DNA of 32,863 nt from Bacteroidales bacterium (GCA_017524185.1 JAFWUG010000122.1:1-32863), one strand, 5' to 3'; shown: positions 1 to 7,392, counted from the first letter of the stretch. Numbers and translations are program-made. The notes: generated by a model from the sequence alone, not told the origin.

Positions 1-36
1 CATGGCGGGTGGGTTGCTGAGTAAAGGTGGCGTCTA

Positions 37-669
37 TTACAGTTCGCGAACTTTAGTACCAAATAAATAATAAACAGGATTCCTATTTAATTTAATTGAC
101 ACACTTTGCTCACCACAGGAACCACCTATAAGAGTTGATGTACCTAAAATTCCTGACATCAAATAAAGTTTTGTGGGGTTTCCTCCTTTATATTTTATCT
201 CAAAATCTTTTTCACCCTCCCTAAAATCTATAAAAATTGTATTTTCAAATATTCTAGCATCATATTCTTTATTCCACATTTTAATCTTAGCTGTGTGGTT
301 TGATTTATCTATTGGTATAATTTTCATTTCAAAATGGGCATCTCGGTCGTCTAATTTGTCGTCTAATTCTGATTTTTTTACAGTATCAGTTAGTTTTCCC
401 TCATAATGTTTCACAACATCATCAAACGTGCAACAACAAAACCTATCTTGTGCTGCTTTTTCTGCGCATTCTCGCAAATTCCTATCAACTTCATCTGCAG
501 GTTTGCCATCAACGAATAATAAATCGTGTCGATAATCAACACCATCATACCATACGACATCATACACACCATATATCGAATCATCAGCACCATTTGTAGC
601 GTCCGAATCCTTCTTGCACGACACTACACACATGCAGGCCATTAGGGCTAATAAAAGCTTTGTCTTCAT
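37..669 (-). CDS. Predicted lipoprotein of unknown function
   Basis: A 210-residue protein with a type II (lipoprotein) signal peptide: a short basic N-terminus, a hydrophobic stretch and a lipobox VVSC ending at Cys18, followed by a charged, flexible KKDSD segment. The mature part is hydrophilic, rich in Asp and Lys, and holds several Cys residues, including a short CCC run. No family is recognised. It is predicted to be attached to the outer or inner membrane. The gene is clearly more AT-rich than the housekeeping genes of this window, in line with an accessory origin. It ends 36 bp from the window edge, so a downstream partner would lie outside. A weak -7-like TTACTTTG lies about 50 nt upstream at 717-724. 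The lipoprotein call is firm; no function can be given. Confidence 0.75.
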   Translation of the reverse strand: MKTKLLLALMACMCVVSCKKDSDATNGADDSIYGVYDVVWYDGVDYRHDLLFVDGKPADEVDRNLRECAEKAAQDRFCCCTFDDVVKHYEGKLTDTVKKSELDDKLDDRDAHFEMKIIPIDKSNHTAKIKMWNKEYDARIFENTIFIDFREGEKDFEIKYKGGNPTKLYLMSGILGTSTLIGGSCGEQSVSIKLNRNPVYYLFGTKVREL

Positions 670-867
670 AATAGTTCAAAAAAATTAGAAGTTAAACAAG
701 GTTGCGTTTCCGTTTGCAAAGTAAGCATGGTGCTGCGAAATCTATTTGCGCCAGTTTTTGTTTCCATGCTAAAAGGTCGCCAAGCACCCCCAAACACCGC
801 CACCCCATTCGCATTGCGCGTTGGGGTGTGCATGTTGTTGCGGAAATTTAACGTTATTTTGCAGTGA

Positions 868-879
868 GGGGGGGGGGGG
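868..879. repeat. Homopolymeric G12 tract
   Basis: Twelve consecutive G residues on the + strand. Tracts of this length are prone to slipped-strand mispairing. No convincing gene reads through it, so a switching effect could only be transcriptional here. Its exact length may also be uncertain in the assembly. Confidence 0.8.
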
Positions 880-893
880 TAAATCCTAAACAG

Positions 894-910
894 CACCGCA
901 AAGTGCGGTG
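894..910. repeat. Perfect 7-3-7 hairpin
   Basis: CACCGCA, loop AAG, TGCGGTG. A perfect 7-bp stem with a 3-nt loop and no following T-run, so it is not a canonical terminator. It has the same geometry as the hairpins at 1175-1191 and 1245-1261. Confidence 0.6.
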
Positions 911-1174
911 GTTGCTGGTTGCTGTGTGTGCAATGTGCTGCTGCATGGCTAGAATTTATGCCTACAAAGGAAGGCAGGTTTGCTCAATGCTTTTACTTAA
1001 ACACTCTAAAAAGGTTTCGATGGTGGGGCGTTTTTTTAGCGCCGCAAGGGTTTGGCGTGAGGTGCAGATGATTGCTAAACGGCTGTGTTTGTTGAGGTTG
1101 AAGGGTGCGTGGGTATGTAGTTTACTGGTGGTTGGATAGAATACCAGGGAGAGGTGCGCATACATAAGGGGTGG

Positions 1175-1191
1175 GCGTGCCAGCGGCACGC
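1175..1191. repeat. Perfect 7-3-7 hairpin
   Basis: GCGTGCC, loop AGC, GGCACGC. A perfect GC-rich 7-bp stem with a 3-nt loop. It lies about 50 bp before the 47-bp repeat copy and has no T-run. Confidence 0.6.
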
Positions 1192-1221
1192 AATCCCAGT
1201 ACCCCACCACACGGCACTACA

Positions 1222-1268
1222 TTTGGTGTGGAGCTAATAAGATGTCGTGCTTTCAGCACGATTGGACG
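1222..1268 (+). repeat. 47-bp REP-like repeat, copy 1
   Basis: This 47-bp block matches 2804-2850 at 41 of 47 positions, in the same orientation. Its core is a perfect hairpin, TCGTGCT-TTC-AGCACGA, at 1245-1261. The two copies flank the AlbA_2-type gene. It resembles a short interspersed palindromic element rather than an IS end. The repeat is seen directly; its family is inferred. Confidence 0.7.
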
Positions 1269-1389
1269 CGTTAAAGCGCACAATAGGGGGAAAAACACAT
1301 AACTCAACTTTCACATGTTACTAAAGGCATATAACAACTGAGCATATAGCGTACCAGCAAATCCGTAGTTCATTCTTGACTATAATTTG

Positions 1390-1397
1390 TATCTTTG
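1390..1397 (+). promoter_or_regulatory. -7 element for the AlbA_2-type gene
   Basis: TATCTTTG fits the Bacteroidota -7 consensus TAnnTTTG and is followed by C. Transcription would start near 1404, giving a leader of about 20 nt. No clear TTG lies at the usual 19-21 bp distance; the nearest TTG, at 1376, is too close. A short dyad AACT-ATT-AGTT lies at the expected start site. Confidence 0.55.
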
Positions 1398-1423
1398 CAC
1401 CTAACTATTAGTTCAGATGCCAA

Positions 1424-2797
1424 ATGAAATTGAATAGCCTCATAGCGGAATGTACCGCATACGATTTCAAGATTATGCTTGAAGATAAGAAACCTAAGAG
1501 TTGGCTCAAAAGCGTAAGTGCTTTTGCCAATGGCTTAGGCGGCTCCCTTTTCTTTGGTGTTAATAATAAAGGAATCGTCAAAGGACTTGATGATGTGCAG
1601 CATGTATGCGAAACAATCAGCAGCAAGATTCGTGATTACATGGATCCACTTCCAGATATAGAAATGATTCCACTGGTAATAGACGGATTACACATATTAC
1701 ATCTAAAAGTAAACCCAGGCCACTATACTCCTTATTATTACGTAGGGGATGGTCAAAGAGTAACATTTATCCGTGTTGGCGACGAGAGTTTGCCTGCAAC
1801 GGCAGAACAGATGGTTCGCTTGGTGCTGAAAGGTTCAAACAAAACTTTCGACTCCATTCATACTGACTATAAAGCCGAGGACTACTCTTTCACGATATTG
1901 GCTAACTCATTCAAAACACGTGCTCTTCAAGAATGGGACAAGAAATACCTAATGTCGTTTGGACTTGTTACCAATACAAGCAATCTCACAAATGCTGGTG
2001 CTTTGTTTGCCGACGACTGCCCATTATGGCAATCACGTCTTTACTGCACACGATGGGATGGTAAGGAAAAAGGCGATGCCATCAACGATGCAGAGTTTAC
2101 AGGCAATATCCTCATGCTGCTCCGTGAAGCGATGAATTTTGTTAAGTCTAACACCAAAAGAGGTTGGGAGAAATTGCACGATGGACGAAAAAACAAACCA
2201 GAGTATGCAGAACGTGCCGTTCTGGAGACAATGGTAAACCATTTCATCCATCGCGACTATACCGTGATGGGCGGCGAAGTACATCTTGATATTTATGACG
2301 ACCGTCTCACTGTAACATCTCCTGGTGGTATGTACAATGGAATGTTGATACAGGATTTAGACATCAAAGATGTGTCATCCGAAAGACGCAATCCCATTCT
2401 TGCAAATGTGATGGCTCAGTTAGACTATATGGAGAAGCGCGGCAGTGGACTCACACGCATTTGCAATGAAACAAAATCATTAGAAGGATATAAAGAGGAT
2501 CTAAAACCCGTATTCAAATCAACTCCGACCCAATTTCAGACCACTATATATGCTGCTGCCGACACGCAAAATGTCGGAGACCATGTCGGAGATATGTCGG
2601 AGACTGAACTCACTGAACGTCAAGCGAAAATACTCAAACTCATCAAGAAGAATCCCGCAATAACAGGCAAACAAATGTCGGAGACTTTGTCGGTGAGCCA
2701 ACGAACCGTAGAGCGTGATATTTCAGTTTTACAAAGGCTAGGCGTCCTAAAACGTGAAGGCAAAGACAATGATGGCGTGTGGGTGATAATTGAGTGA
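1424..2797 (+). CDS. AlbA_2/Schlafen-domain ATP-binding regulator (COG2865-like)
   Basis: A 457-residue protein. Residues about 5-125 look like an AlbA_2 (Schlafen AlbA_2) putative nucleic-acid-binding domain, with the YDFK entry motif and ANGLGGSLFFGVNNKG. Residues about 270-375 form a GHKL-type ATPase module (HATPase_c_4 type), with RNPILANVMAQLDYMEKRGSGL. Residues about 395-455 form a winged helix-turn-helix (LTERQAKILKLIKKNP onward). The linker before the HTH is encoded by near-tandem copies of atgtcggaga at 2571, 2583 and 2594, with another inside the HTH at 2675. Family members are called ATP-dependent DNA helicase RecG-related or transcriptional regulators, and their role is poorly known. 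The gene stands alone between two direct repeats and is AT-rich, so it is probably mobile or accessory cargo. The short leader supports the ATG at 1424. Confidence 0.85.
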   Translation: MKLNSLIAECTAYDFKIMLEDKKPKSWLKSVSAFANGLGGSLFFGVNNKGIVKGLDDVQHVCETISSKIRDYMDPLPDIEMIPLVIDGLHILHLKVNPGHYTPYYYVGDGQRVTFIRVGDESLPATAEQMVRLVLKGSNKTFDSIHTDYKAEDYSFTILANSFKTRALQEWDKKYLMSFGLVTNTSNLTNAGALFADDCPLWQSRLYCTRWDGKEKGDAINDAEFTGNILMLLREAMNFVKSNTKRGWEKLHDGRKNKPEYAERAVLETMVNHFIHRDYTVMGGEVHLDIYDDRLTVTSPGGMYNGMLIQDLDIKDVSSERRNPILANVMAQLDYMEKRGSGLTRICNETKSLEGYKEDLKPVFKSTPTQFQTTIYAAADTQNVGDHVGDMSETELTERQAKILKLIKKNPAITGKQMSETLSVSQRTVERDISVLQRLGVLKREGKDNDGVWVIIE

Positions 2798-2803
2798 ATA
2801 TTC

Positions 2804-2850
2804 TTTGGTGTGGGGTTAAAAGGATGTCGTTCTTTCAGCACGATTGGGCG
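2804..2850 (+). repeat. 47-bp REP-like repeat, copy 2
   Basis: Same orientation as 1222-1268 and 41/47 identical. The hairpin arm carries one mismatch (TCGTTCT against AGCACGA). It starts 6 bp after the stop codon of the AlbA_2-type gene, so it could also act as a 3' RNA stem. It has no T-run. Confidence 0.7.
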
Positions 2851-2986
2851 CAAGTGCGAGCAAGTATATAAATCACTATAACAGAAATATATACATAAAA
2901 CTGCAACATCAAACACTAATAACACCAACGCAAAATAAACTAACAACAGTCTGGCGGCATGGCTACGTTGCAGGAATTGAGCAATC

Positions 2987-4192
2987 CTAAAGCCCGTCTT
3001 TCAGGAACTTGCGCAACGATAGGTGCGTAATGCCATTCTCGTCGCGCTGCGTCAGGAGCGGTGTGGCGCTGATTACGTATTTGGGATGATTGTCGCGAAT
3101 CTTGTGCAACGTACCAAATTCGCGCTCGCGCGTAGCCTGCTCCGCAACAATGTAACTGGCTTGAACATAGATGGTTCGGCCATGTTTGGTGGCCACAAAA
3201 TCGACCTCGCCAGCATTCAGAACCCCCACCCTAACATCGTAGCCCAAACAGCATAGATGCTTATACACGGCGTTCTCTATAACCTTTTCGATGTTGGCCT
3301 CCGTTGCGCCATTGGCCTTGAGATTACGCAGCCCCAAATCGTCCCAATATACTTTCTCGTTCGACTGAAACAGCTTCTTTCCGCGAATATCGTAGCGTGG
3401 CACAACGCTCAGCAAGAACGCCTCTTCGTAGAAGCGCCGATAGAGCAAAACCAAGTTGGTAGAAACGTCGTCCTGCTGCGACTTCATGTATTTGGCAATG
3501 CTGCTGGCCGACGTTAGTTTGCCCGTGGTGTCGGCGTAAAACGTCAGAAGGTTGTTCAGAAACGGAATGTTACGAATATCGTGCCGCTCAATCACATCCT
3601 TGAGCACTATTGTGTTGTAAACGCTTGACAGATAGGCCCAAACATGCTCATCGTTGTGGATGCCAACCTGCTTCAGACCCGGCAAACCACCATAGATTAG
3701 GTACAACATCAGGCTCGGGTCGCTATCAGTTAGGCCATGAAACTCCAAGAACTCGGCATAGGTGAGCGGGTGAATGCGCACCTCAACGTGCCGTCCGGAG
3801 ATTAGCGTGGCCAGCTCGCCCGAGAGCAACTTGGAGTTGCTGCCAGTGATCACTACATCGGTGTTCGGCTCGCTGTACCAGTGGCAGAGGCTTCGCTCAA
3901 AATGCTCAATCTCCTGCGCCTCGTCAATCAGGATGTAGTTGTGCTTATTGTGCTGAAAACGAGCGGCAATCAGTGCATCGAGGTCGTCGCAGGTTTTGAT
4001 GTCCCTATAGACCCGCTTCTCCTTGTCGATGTAGATTATATTGGCATCGGAATCATCCTGATGGCGCTGGATGAAGTCCTTCAGCACGTAGCTTTTGCCC
4101 ACACGCCGCGCACCAACAATGGCGATAATGTTGCCCTTGCCTATCCAAGAGTCCACTAAATCAGCATAATAGCGTCTCGATAACACCTCCAT
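2987..4192 (-). CDS. COG1373-type AAA ATPase with DUF4143 C-terminus (paralog A)
   Basis: A 401-residue cytoplasmic P-loop ATPase: Walker A GARRVGKS at 27-34, Walker B YILIDE at 86-91, sensor-like ITGSNS at 115-120. The C-terminal third is a DUF4143 domain, which in this family resembles the PD-(D/E)XK nuclease fold. Here Asp331 is kept but the expected ExK position reads QAS (344-346), so the site looks degenerate. Family members are abundant in Bacteroidota and archaea and have no settled function. The gene is monocistronic and faces leftward. Its promoter lies inside the first unit of a four-copy palindrome array (4225-4366). The second family member in this window (6103-7365) is only distantly similar. 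The start at 4192 agrees with the predicted transcription start near 4205. Confidence 0.9.
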   Translation of the reverse strand: MEVLSRRYYADLVDSWIGKGNIIAIVGARRVGKSYVLKDFIQRHQDDSDANIIYIDKEKRVYRDIKTCDDLDALIAARFQHNKHNYILIDEAQEIEHFERSLCHWYSEPNTDVVITGSNSKLLSGELATLISGRHVEVRIHPLTYAEFLEFHGLTDSDPSLMLYLIYGGLPGLKQVGIHNDEHVWAYLSSVYNTIVLKDVIERHDIRNIPFLNNLLTFYADTTGKLTSASSIAKYMKSQQDDVSTNLVLLYRRFYEEAFLLSVVPRYDIRGKKLFQSNEKVYWDDLGLRNLKANGATEANIEKVIENAVYKHLCCLGYDVRVGVLNAGEVDFVATKHGRTIYVQASYIVAEQATREREFGTLHKIRDNHPKYVISATPLLTQRDENGITHLSLRKFLKDGL

Positions 4193-4211
4193 AGCTCAAG
4201 ATTACAGTCTG

Positions 4212-4243
4212 CAAATATGGCAAATTTATTGTCCATACACAAC
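4212..4243 (-). promoter_or_regulatory. Promoter of ATPase paralog A
   Basis: Read on the minus strand: GTTG at 4240-4243, a 20-bp spacer, then CATATTTG at 4212-4219, which matches TAnnTTTG except for the first base. The -33 TTG falls inside palindrome copy 1 (its degenerate arm CACAACAAA on the plus strand). A protein bound to that copy would therefore touch RNA polymerase. Confidence 0.6.
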
Positions 4244-4366
4244 AAAACGACAAAAAATCGTATTTTATTGTCCATAGACAATAAAAACATCCACACAACC
4301 AACTTTATTGTACACAGACAATAAAATCATCAATACAACCACTTTTATTGTCCACAGACAACAAAA
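4225..4366. repeat. Four-copy palindrome array upstream of ATPase paralog A
   Basis: Four dyads centred near 4235.5, 4274.5, 4314.5 and 4354.5 (steps 39, 40, 40 bp). Copy 2 (4263-4286) is perfect: arms TTTTATTGTC and GACAATAAAA around CATA. Copy 3 (4304-4325) and copy 4 (4343-4366) each have about one mismatch and a CACA centre. Copy 1 (4225-4246) has a degraded right arm that overlaps the -33 box. The 16-bp interval sequences differ from each other. The look is of repeated operator sites for a dimeric DNA-binding protein. It is not CRISPR: the intervals are too short and there are no cas genes. Confidence 0.9.
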
Positions 4367-4439
4367 ACAGCGTGCGACACCATCCAGCTGCACCCTACGA
4401 CTGCAACATAAGACACTGACAATCAATTTATTAAGACAC

Positions 4440-4473
4440 AAAAACGAGCGCGTCACACGTGGCACCGCGCTCG
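4440..4473 (-). terminator. Rho-independent terminator after the outer-membrane gene
   Basis: On the minus strand: stem CGAGCGCG, a 13-nt loop, CGCGCTCG, then TTTTT. It lies 90 bp beyond the stop of the gene ending at 4563 and just upstream of the palindrome array, so it separates the two transcription units. Confidence 0.7.
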
Positions 4474-4562
4474 ATGTAGAACGGCTTGCGGCCACAACTG
4501 GCCGTAGGTATGCTTGGCCAATTGGCTATGGCTCAGCCTGTAAGCAAGCGGACATGGAGCGG

Positions 4563-5663
4563 TTAATCGTCGTCGTGGTTGTTGTTGGGCTTAGGCTGCT
4601 CCTCGTCTTGCAGTATGTCGGTTACCAGCGGCTCCACCGTCTGCAGCACCTTCTCAATAACCGTGGGAACGAGCTTGGAGGTGTCGGTGGGCGTGCGGCG
4701 CCATTTGCGCAGGCGGAACGACAGCTGCAGGCCCATGTTGGGGCAAGGAGCATAGAATTTGCCCTGCTGCACCGCAATGGGCAGCCCAACATGAAACTGT
4801 GCGCTGAACACATATTTGGCATGATAGGCAAACAGCAGCGAGGGTGTGAAATGCAGGTGAGCACGTCGGTTGCTAAATCGCTGATACATATCTTGTTGCA
4901 CCCTCCAAGGCTCGCGGCCTTCGAGCATGAGAGGTGTGTAGTCGTGGCTCAGGAAATGCACCAAATCGGCATGTAGCTGTAGGCCAGCCTGCAACGAACG
5001 GCTTTGGTTGAACATCGACACGCCGCCCATTATGCCATGACGCAGCGCAAAGCCGTGTATCTGGTCGTCGTTGAAATATTCGGTAGGGTCGTCGCTGAAA
5101 ATAGAAGAACGCTTGCTAACAACCTCCGACTTTACAAACGATGAAAAAACATTAAAACCCAGCGTGTAGCGGGCTTCATAGGCAAAACGCTCATCGATCC
5201 AGTCGTGGAACGTGGCGCCCATTTCCCAAGCAAAATAGCCGCTATTTATACCATTTCGTGGTTGATAGGTGTTCAGTTGGTCGCTTTCGAAATATCTGTG
5301 GCTCAGCGTAACGGCCCCACTCAAAGCAACCCTGTCCCAGGGCGAATAATTTAGGCCGATGTTCCAGTCGGTGGCAGTCCAAAGCCGCGTCTGCAAAAAT
5401 ATGGGGTTTACCCATTGCTGCGCGGTTACATCCATGGGCTCTGGCATATTTTTCCTGGTATACCACCCCAAACCAAGATCGACGCGGAATTGACCTTTGT
5501 ACGACAACGCATGCGAGGTGGGCACACGTCCGGGCGTGATATACATGGCGTAGCGTTTCAAAGCCTCGTAGCCCCACTGAGCCTGTGCCGTAGCAAAATT
5601 TGAAGCGCAGCCCAGAACAAAAATAAGCACCAAGGCTACAAAGTGTTTGAAATTAAGATTCAT
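4563..5663 (-). CDS. Predicted outer-membrane beta-barrel protein
   Basis: A 366-residue protein with a cleavable signal peptide: the hydrophobic segment VALVLIFVLGCASNFATAQA, with cleavage likely after Ala. A lipobox reading (VLGC) is possible but less likely. The rest alternates aromatic and polar residues in short beta-strand-like segments typical of Bacteroidota outer-membrane barrels (for example RVDLGLGWY, LHFTPSLLFAYHAKYVFSAQFHVG). A charged tail of about 40 residues ends in NNNHDDD and would face the periplasm or exterior. It follows the small lipoprotein gene by 12 bp and is surely co-transcribed with it. No specific family is recognised; a porin-like or lipid-modifying barrel cannot be told apart. 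Confidence 0.7.
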   Translation of the reverse strand: MNLNFKHFVALVLIFVLGCASNFATAQAQWGYEALKRYAMYITPGRVPTSHALSYKGQFRVDLGLGWYTRKNMPEPMDVTAQQWVNPIFLQTRLWTATDWNIGLNYSPWDRVALSGAVTLSHRYFESDQLNTYQPRNGINSGYFAWEMGATFHDWIDERFAYEARYTLGFNVFSSFVKSEVVSKRSSIFSDDPTEYFNDDQIHGFALRHGIMGGVSMFNQSRSLQAGLQLHADLVHFLSHDYTPLMLEGREPWRVQQDMYQRFSNRRAHLHFTPSLLFAYHAKYVFSAQFHVGLPIAVQQGKFYAPCPNMGLQLSFRLRKWRRTPTDTSKLVPTVIEKVLQTVEPLVTDILQDEEQPKPNNNHDDD

Positions 5664-5675
5664 AGGTATAAAAAG

Positions 5676-5903
5676 TTATAATGTGTAAATCTCCTGATCG
5701 CCAATCACTGGCATGGGGCAAAGCGCGGTTTCCACATCGATGCCCAGCGGGTCGTTGGGCACAATCCAGTGCGGAGCCTGATTCACCACCACCCCATTCT
5801 CGTCGAGCCGTGCAGCAGATTCCTGCGGAGTATCGCTGCAAGCACACAGCCACAGTCCCAATGCGACTGCCACGACAATTCTAAAATTGCTTTTCGCACT
5901 CAT
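5676..5903 (-). CDS. Small predicted lipoprotein, first gene of a two-gene unit
   Basis: A 75-residue protein with a lipoprotein signal: basic N-terminus, hydrophobic core and lipobox LCAC ending at Cys22. The mature peptide of about 53 residues is acidic and proline-rich (HWIVPNDPLGIDVETALCPM). The gene ends 12 bp before the barrel-type gene start, so the two products probably work together at the outer membrane, for example as a barrel with an accessory lipoprotein. A weak -7-like CAAATTTG is at 5911-5918. No family is recognised. Confidence 0.7.
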   Translation of the reverse strand: MSAKSNFRIVVAVALGLWLCACSDTPQESAARLDENGVVVNQAPHWIVPNDPLGIDVETALCPMPVIGDQEIYTL

Positions 5904-6036
5904 CTGTTTACAAATTTGGTGTATTTTGTTTGGTTTTTTCTGAAGCGCAATGCCAATTGAAACAAAGCGTCGGCCGCTTATGCAAATTCTATGCCAACTT
6001 TATCTATTTAATTATCTATTATTTAAACAAAAACCG

Positions 6037-6078
6037 AAGTGTAAAGAAAATGTAAAAGTGTAAAGCAAAAGTGTAAAG
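6037..6078. repeat. Three copies of AAGTGTAAAG
   Basis: The decamer AAGTGTAAAG occurs at 6037, 6056 and 6069 (steps 19 and 13 bp), just past the 3' end of ATPase paralog B. It is AT-rich with no obvious dyad. It may be a simple-sequence remnant or binding sites; nothing else is seen in the roughly 200-bp gap 5904-6102. Confidence 0.5.
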
Positions 6079-6102
6079 TGGCCACTCAAATGCCTCAACG
6101 CC

Positions 6103-7365
6103 TCAGCCCAAAAATGCCGCCACGTTTACGGCCGTAATTTTATCGCCCAACTCTTTGGTCTCCATGTCGTTAGATAGTAGAAATGAATGCAAAATTGGTT
6201 TGTCGAGAATTGTTTGCAGGTTGCGCAGATGCCTAGCGTCGGTTTTAGCCACATGCTCGGCCATTTTAATCTCGAAGGCAAAATAGCCGTCGGGCAGCTC
6301 AACCAGCAAATCCACCTCCTTGCCGTCGTGCGTGCGCAGGTGGAAGAACGACGCCTCGGCAAGTATGTTCTGCGCCTGCTTGTAGAGCTCCGACACCACA
6401 AGGCTCTCGAACTCCGCGCCCGACATTCCGCCGCGTTTCTGCAACACGGCCTGTAGCACGCCGTGGTCCAGGTAGTGTATTTTGGGCATCTTTGCCAAAC
6501 GCTTGTTGCTGTTGCGCTCCCACGGTGGCAGCGCAATGGTTTGGTAGCTCAGCCTAAGGTACTCGAGGTAGCGGCTAACGGTTTTGGCCGACATGCCCAA
6601 TGCCACTGCCAGGGCCGAAACATTAACGGTTTGCGCCGTTTGCTGGGCAATGGCTCTTTGCAGCTTGATGTAGGGCTCAAGGTCGCGAAACGAGGCCAAA
6701 TCGCGCACGTCGCGCTCCAGGTAGGTTCGCACATAGTTGGTTAGCCACTCGTGGCGCTCGTCGTCGGTGAGCGTGGCGTCGACCAGGGCTGGGTAGCCGC
6801 CAAAACGGGCGTAATAGTCCCAAGCGCGTTGCTTTTGCGCCATGGCGGGGTCGAGCACAAACGACGGCCAAAAGGCGGGCATCGCACCGGGCTGCTGCAG
6901 CAGCCGCTGCCATGGCGAAAGCCTTATGGTGTCGGCCCAGCTGTTGGTTTGCAGCTCGGGCAGGGTTAGCGGATACATGGCAAAAATGCTGCAACGCCCT
7001 GCCAGGCTCTCCTTCACCTTTTGCAGCAGCAGCAATTGGCTGGAGCCCAGCAGCGCATAGCGCACATCGGCAAATTGGTCGTAGCATGCCTTGATGCTCT
7101 CGATGAGCTGCGGGTGCTTTTGCACCTCGTCGAGGACGGCCTGCGGGTAGAGCTCGCGCCATTGGCTGGCTGTGAGGCGCAAGTAGGCCAGGCTGGCCAC
7201 GGGGTCGTCGACCGGCAGATAGGTGTAGTCGGCGAGCACCTGCTTGGTGAGCGTGGTTTTGCCCACCTGCCTTGCGCCCGTAAACACCATAATACGCCCG
7301 CCCTTGCGGCCTTTACGCCGCAACACCTCCGCTGCTATCTGTCGCTTTTTTCCCATCGCATCCAT
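6103..7365 (-). CDS. COG1373-type AAA ATPase with DUF4143 C-terminus (paralog B)
   Basis: A 420-residue P-loop ATPase: Walker A GARQVGKT at 30-37, Walker B AVLDE at 76-80, sensor-like LLGSSQ at 106-110. A winged-helix-like part lies at about 245-280 (VSALAVALGMSAKTVSRYLEYL). The DUF4143 C-terminus keeps a nuclease-like signature: Glu318/320, Asp352 and ExK at 365-367 (EIK). An in-frame ATG exists at 7395, but it lies inside the -7 box of the promoter. The ATG at 7365, preceded by AAAGGGAGA, is therefore chosen. The gene is more GC-rich than paralog A, and the two differ in length and detail, so they are not a recent duplication. A 32-bp-period array occupies its whole upstream gap. Confidence 0.9.
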   Translation of the reverse strand: MDAMGKKRQIAAEVLRRKGRKGGRIMVFTGARQVGKTTLTKQVLADYTYLPVDDPVASLAYLRLTASQWRELYPQAVLDEVQKHPQLIESIKACYDQFADVRYALLGSSQLLLLQKVKESLAGRCSIFAMYPLTLPELQTNSWADTIRLSPWQRLLQQPGAMPAFWPSFVLDPAMAQKQRAWDYYARFGGYPALVDATLTDDERHEWLTNYVRTYLERDVRDLASFRDLEPYIKLQRAIAQQTAQTVNVSALAVALGMSAKTVSRYLEYLRLSYQTIALPPWERNSNKRLAKMPKIHYLDHGVLQAVLQKRGGMSGAEFESLVVSELYKQAQNILAEASFFHLRTHDGKEVDLLVELPDGYFAFEIKMAEHVAKTDARHLRNLQTILDKPILHSFLLSNDMETKELGDKITAVNVAAFLG

Positions 7366-7392
7366 GGCTTCTCCCTTTATAGTATCCGACGG

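Larger units (their letters stand above)
670..1423. other. Long non-coding stretch with small hairpins
   Basis: About 750 bp between the lipoprotein and the AlbA_2-type gene. The reading frames here have odd composition and no recognisable protein. What can be seen is a 12-G homopolymer, three perfect hairpins each with a 7-bp stem and a 3-nt loop (894-910, 1175-1191, 1245-1261), and one copy of a 47-bp repeat that returns after the next gene. The stretch ends with a -7 promoter element for the downstream gene. Confidence 0.6.

Noticed and set aside
864..1139. GTG-started frame running through the G12 tract
   Set aside because: No recognisable protein, odd Cys/Met-rich composition, overlaps hairpins, and it would depend on an exact homopolymer length.
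2620..2946. 108-codon minus-strand frame over the second 47-bp repeat
   Set aside because: Antisense to the HTH end of the AlbA_2-type gene; similar spurious peptides arise from both repeat copies.
4225..4366. CRISPR array
   Set aside because: Repeats are palindromic operator-like sites of about 24 bp with 16-bp intervals, only four units, no leader and no cas genes nearby.
4308..4976. 222-codon plus-strand frame
   Set aside because: It lies antisense to the outer-membrane gene, runs through the palindrome array and terminator, and shows no family features.
6677..7162. 161-codon minus-strand frame
   Set aside because: It is a shifted frame within ATPase paralog B, Ala/Arg-rich as expected of GC-rich shadow frames.
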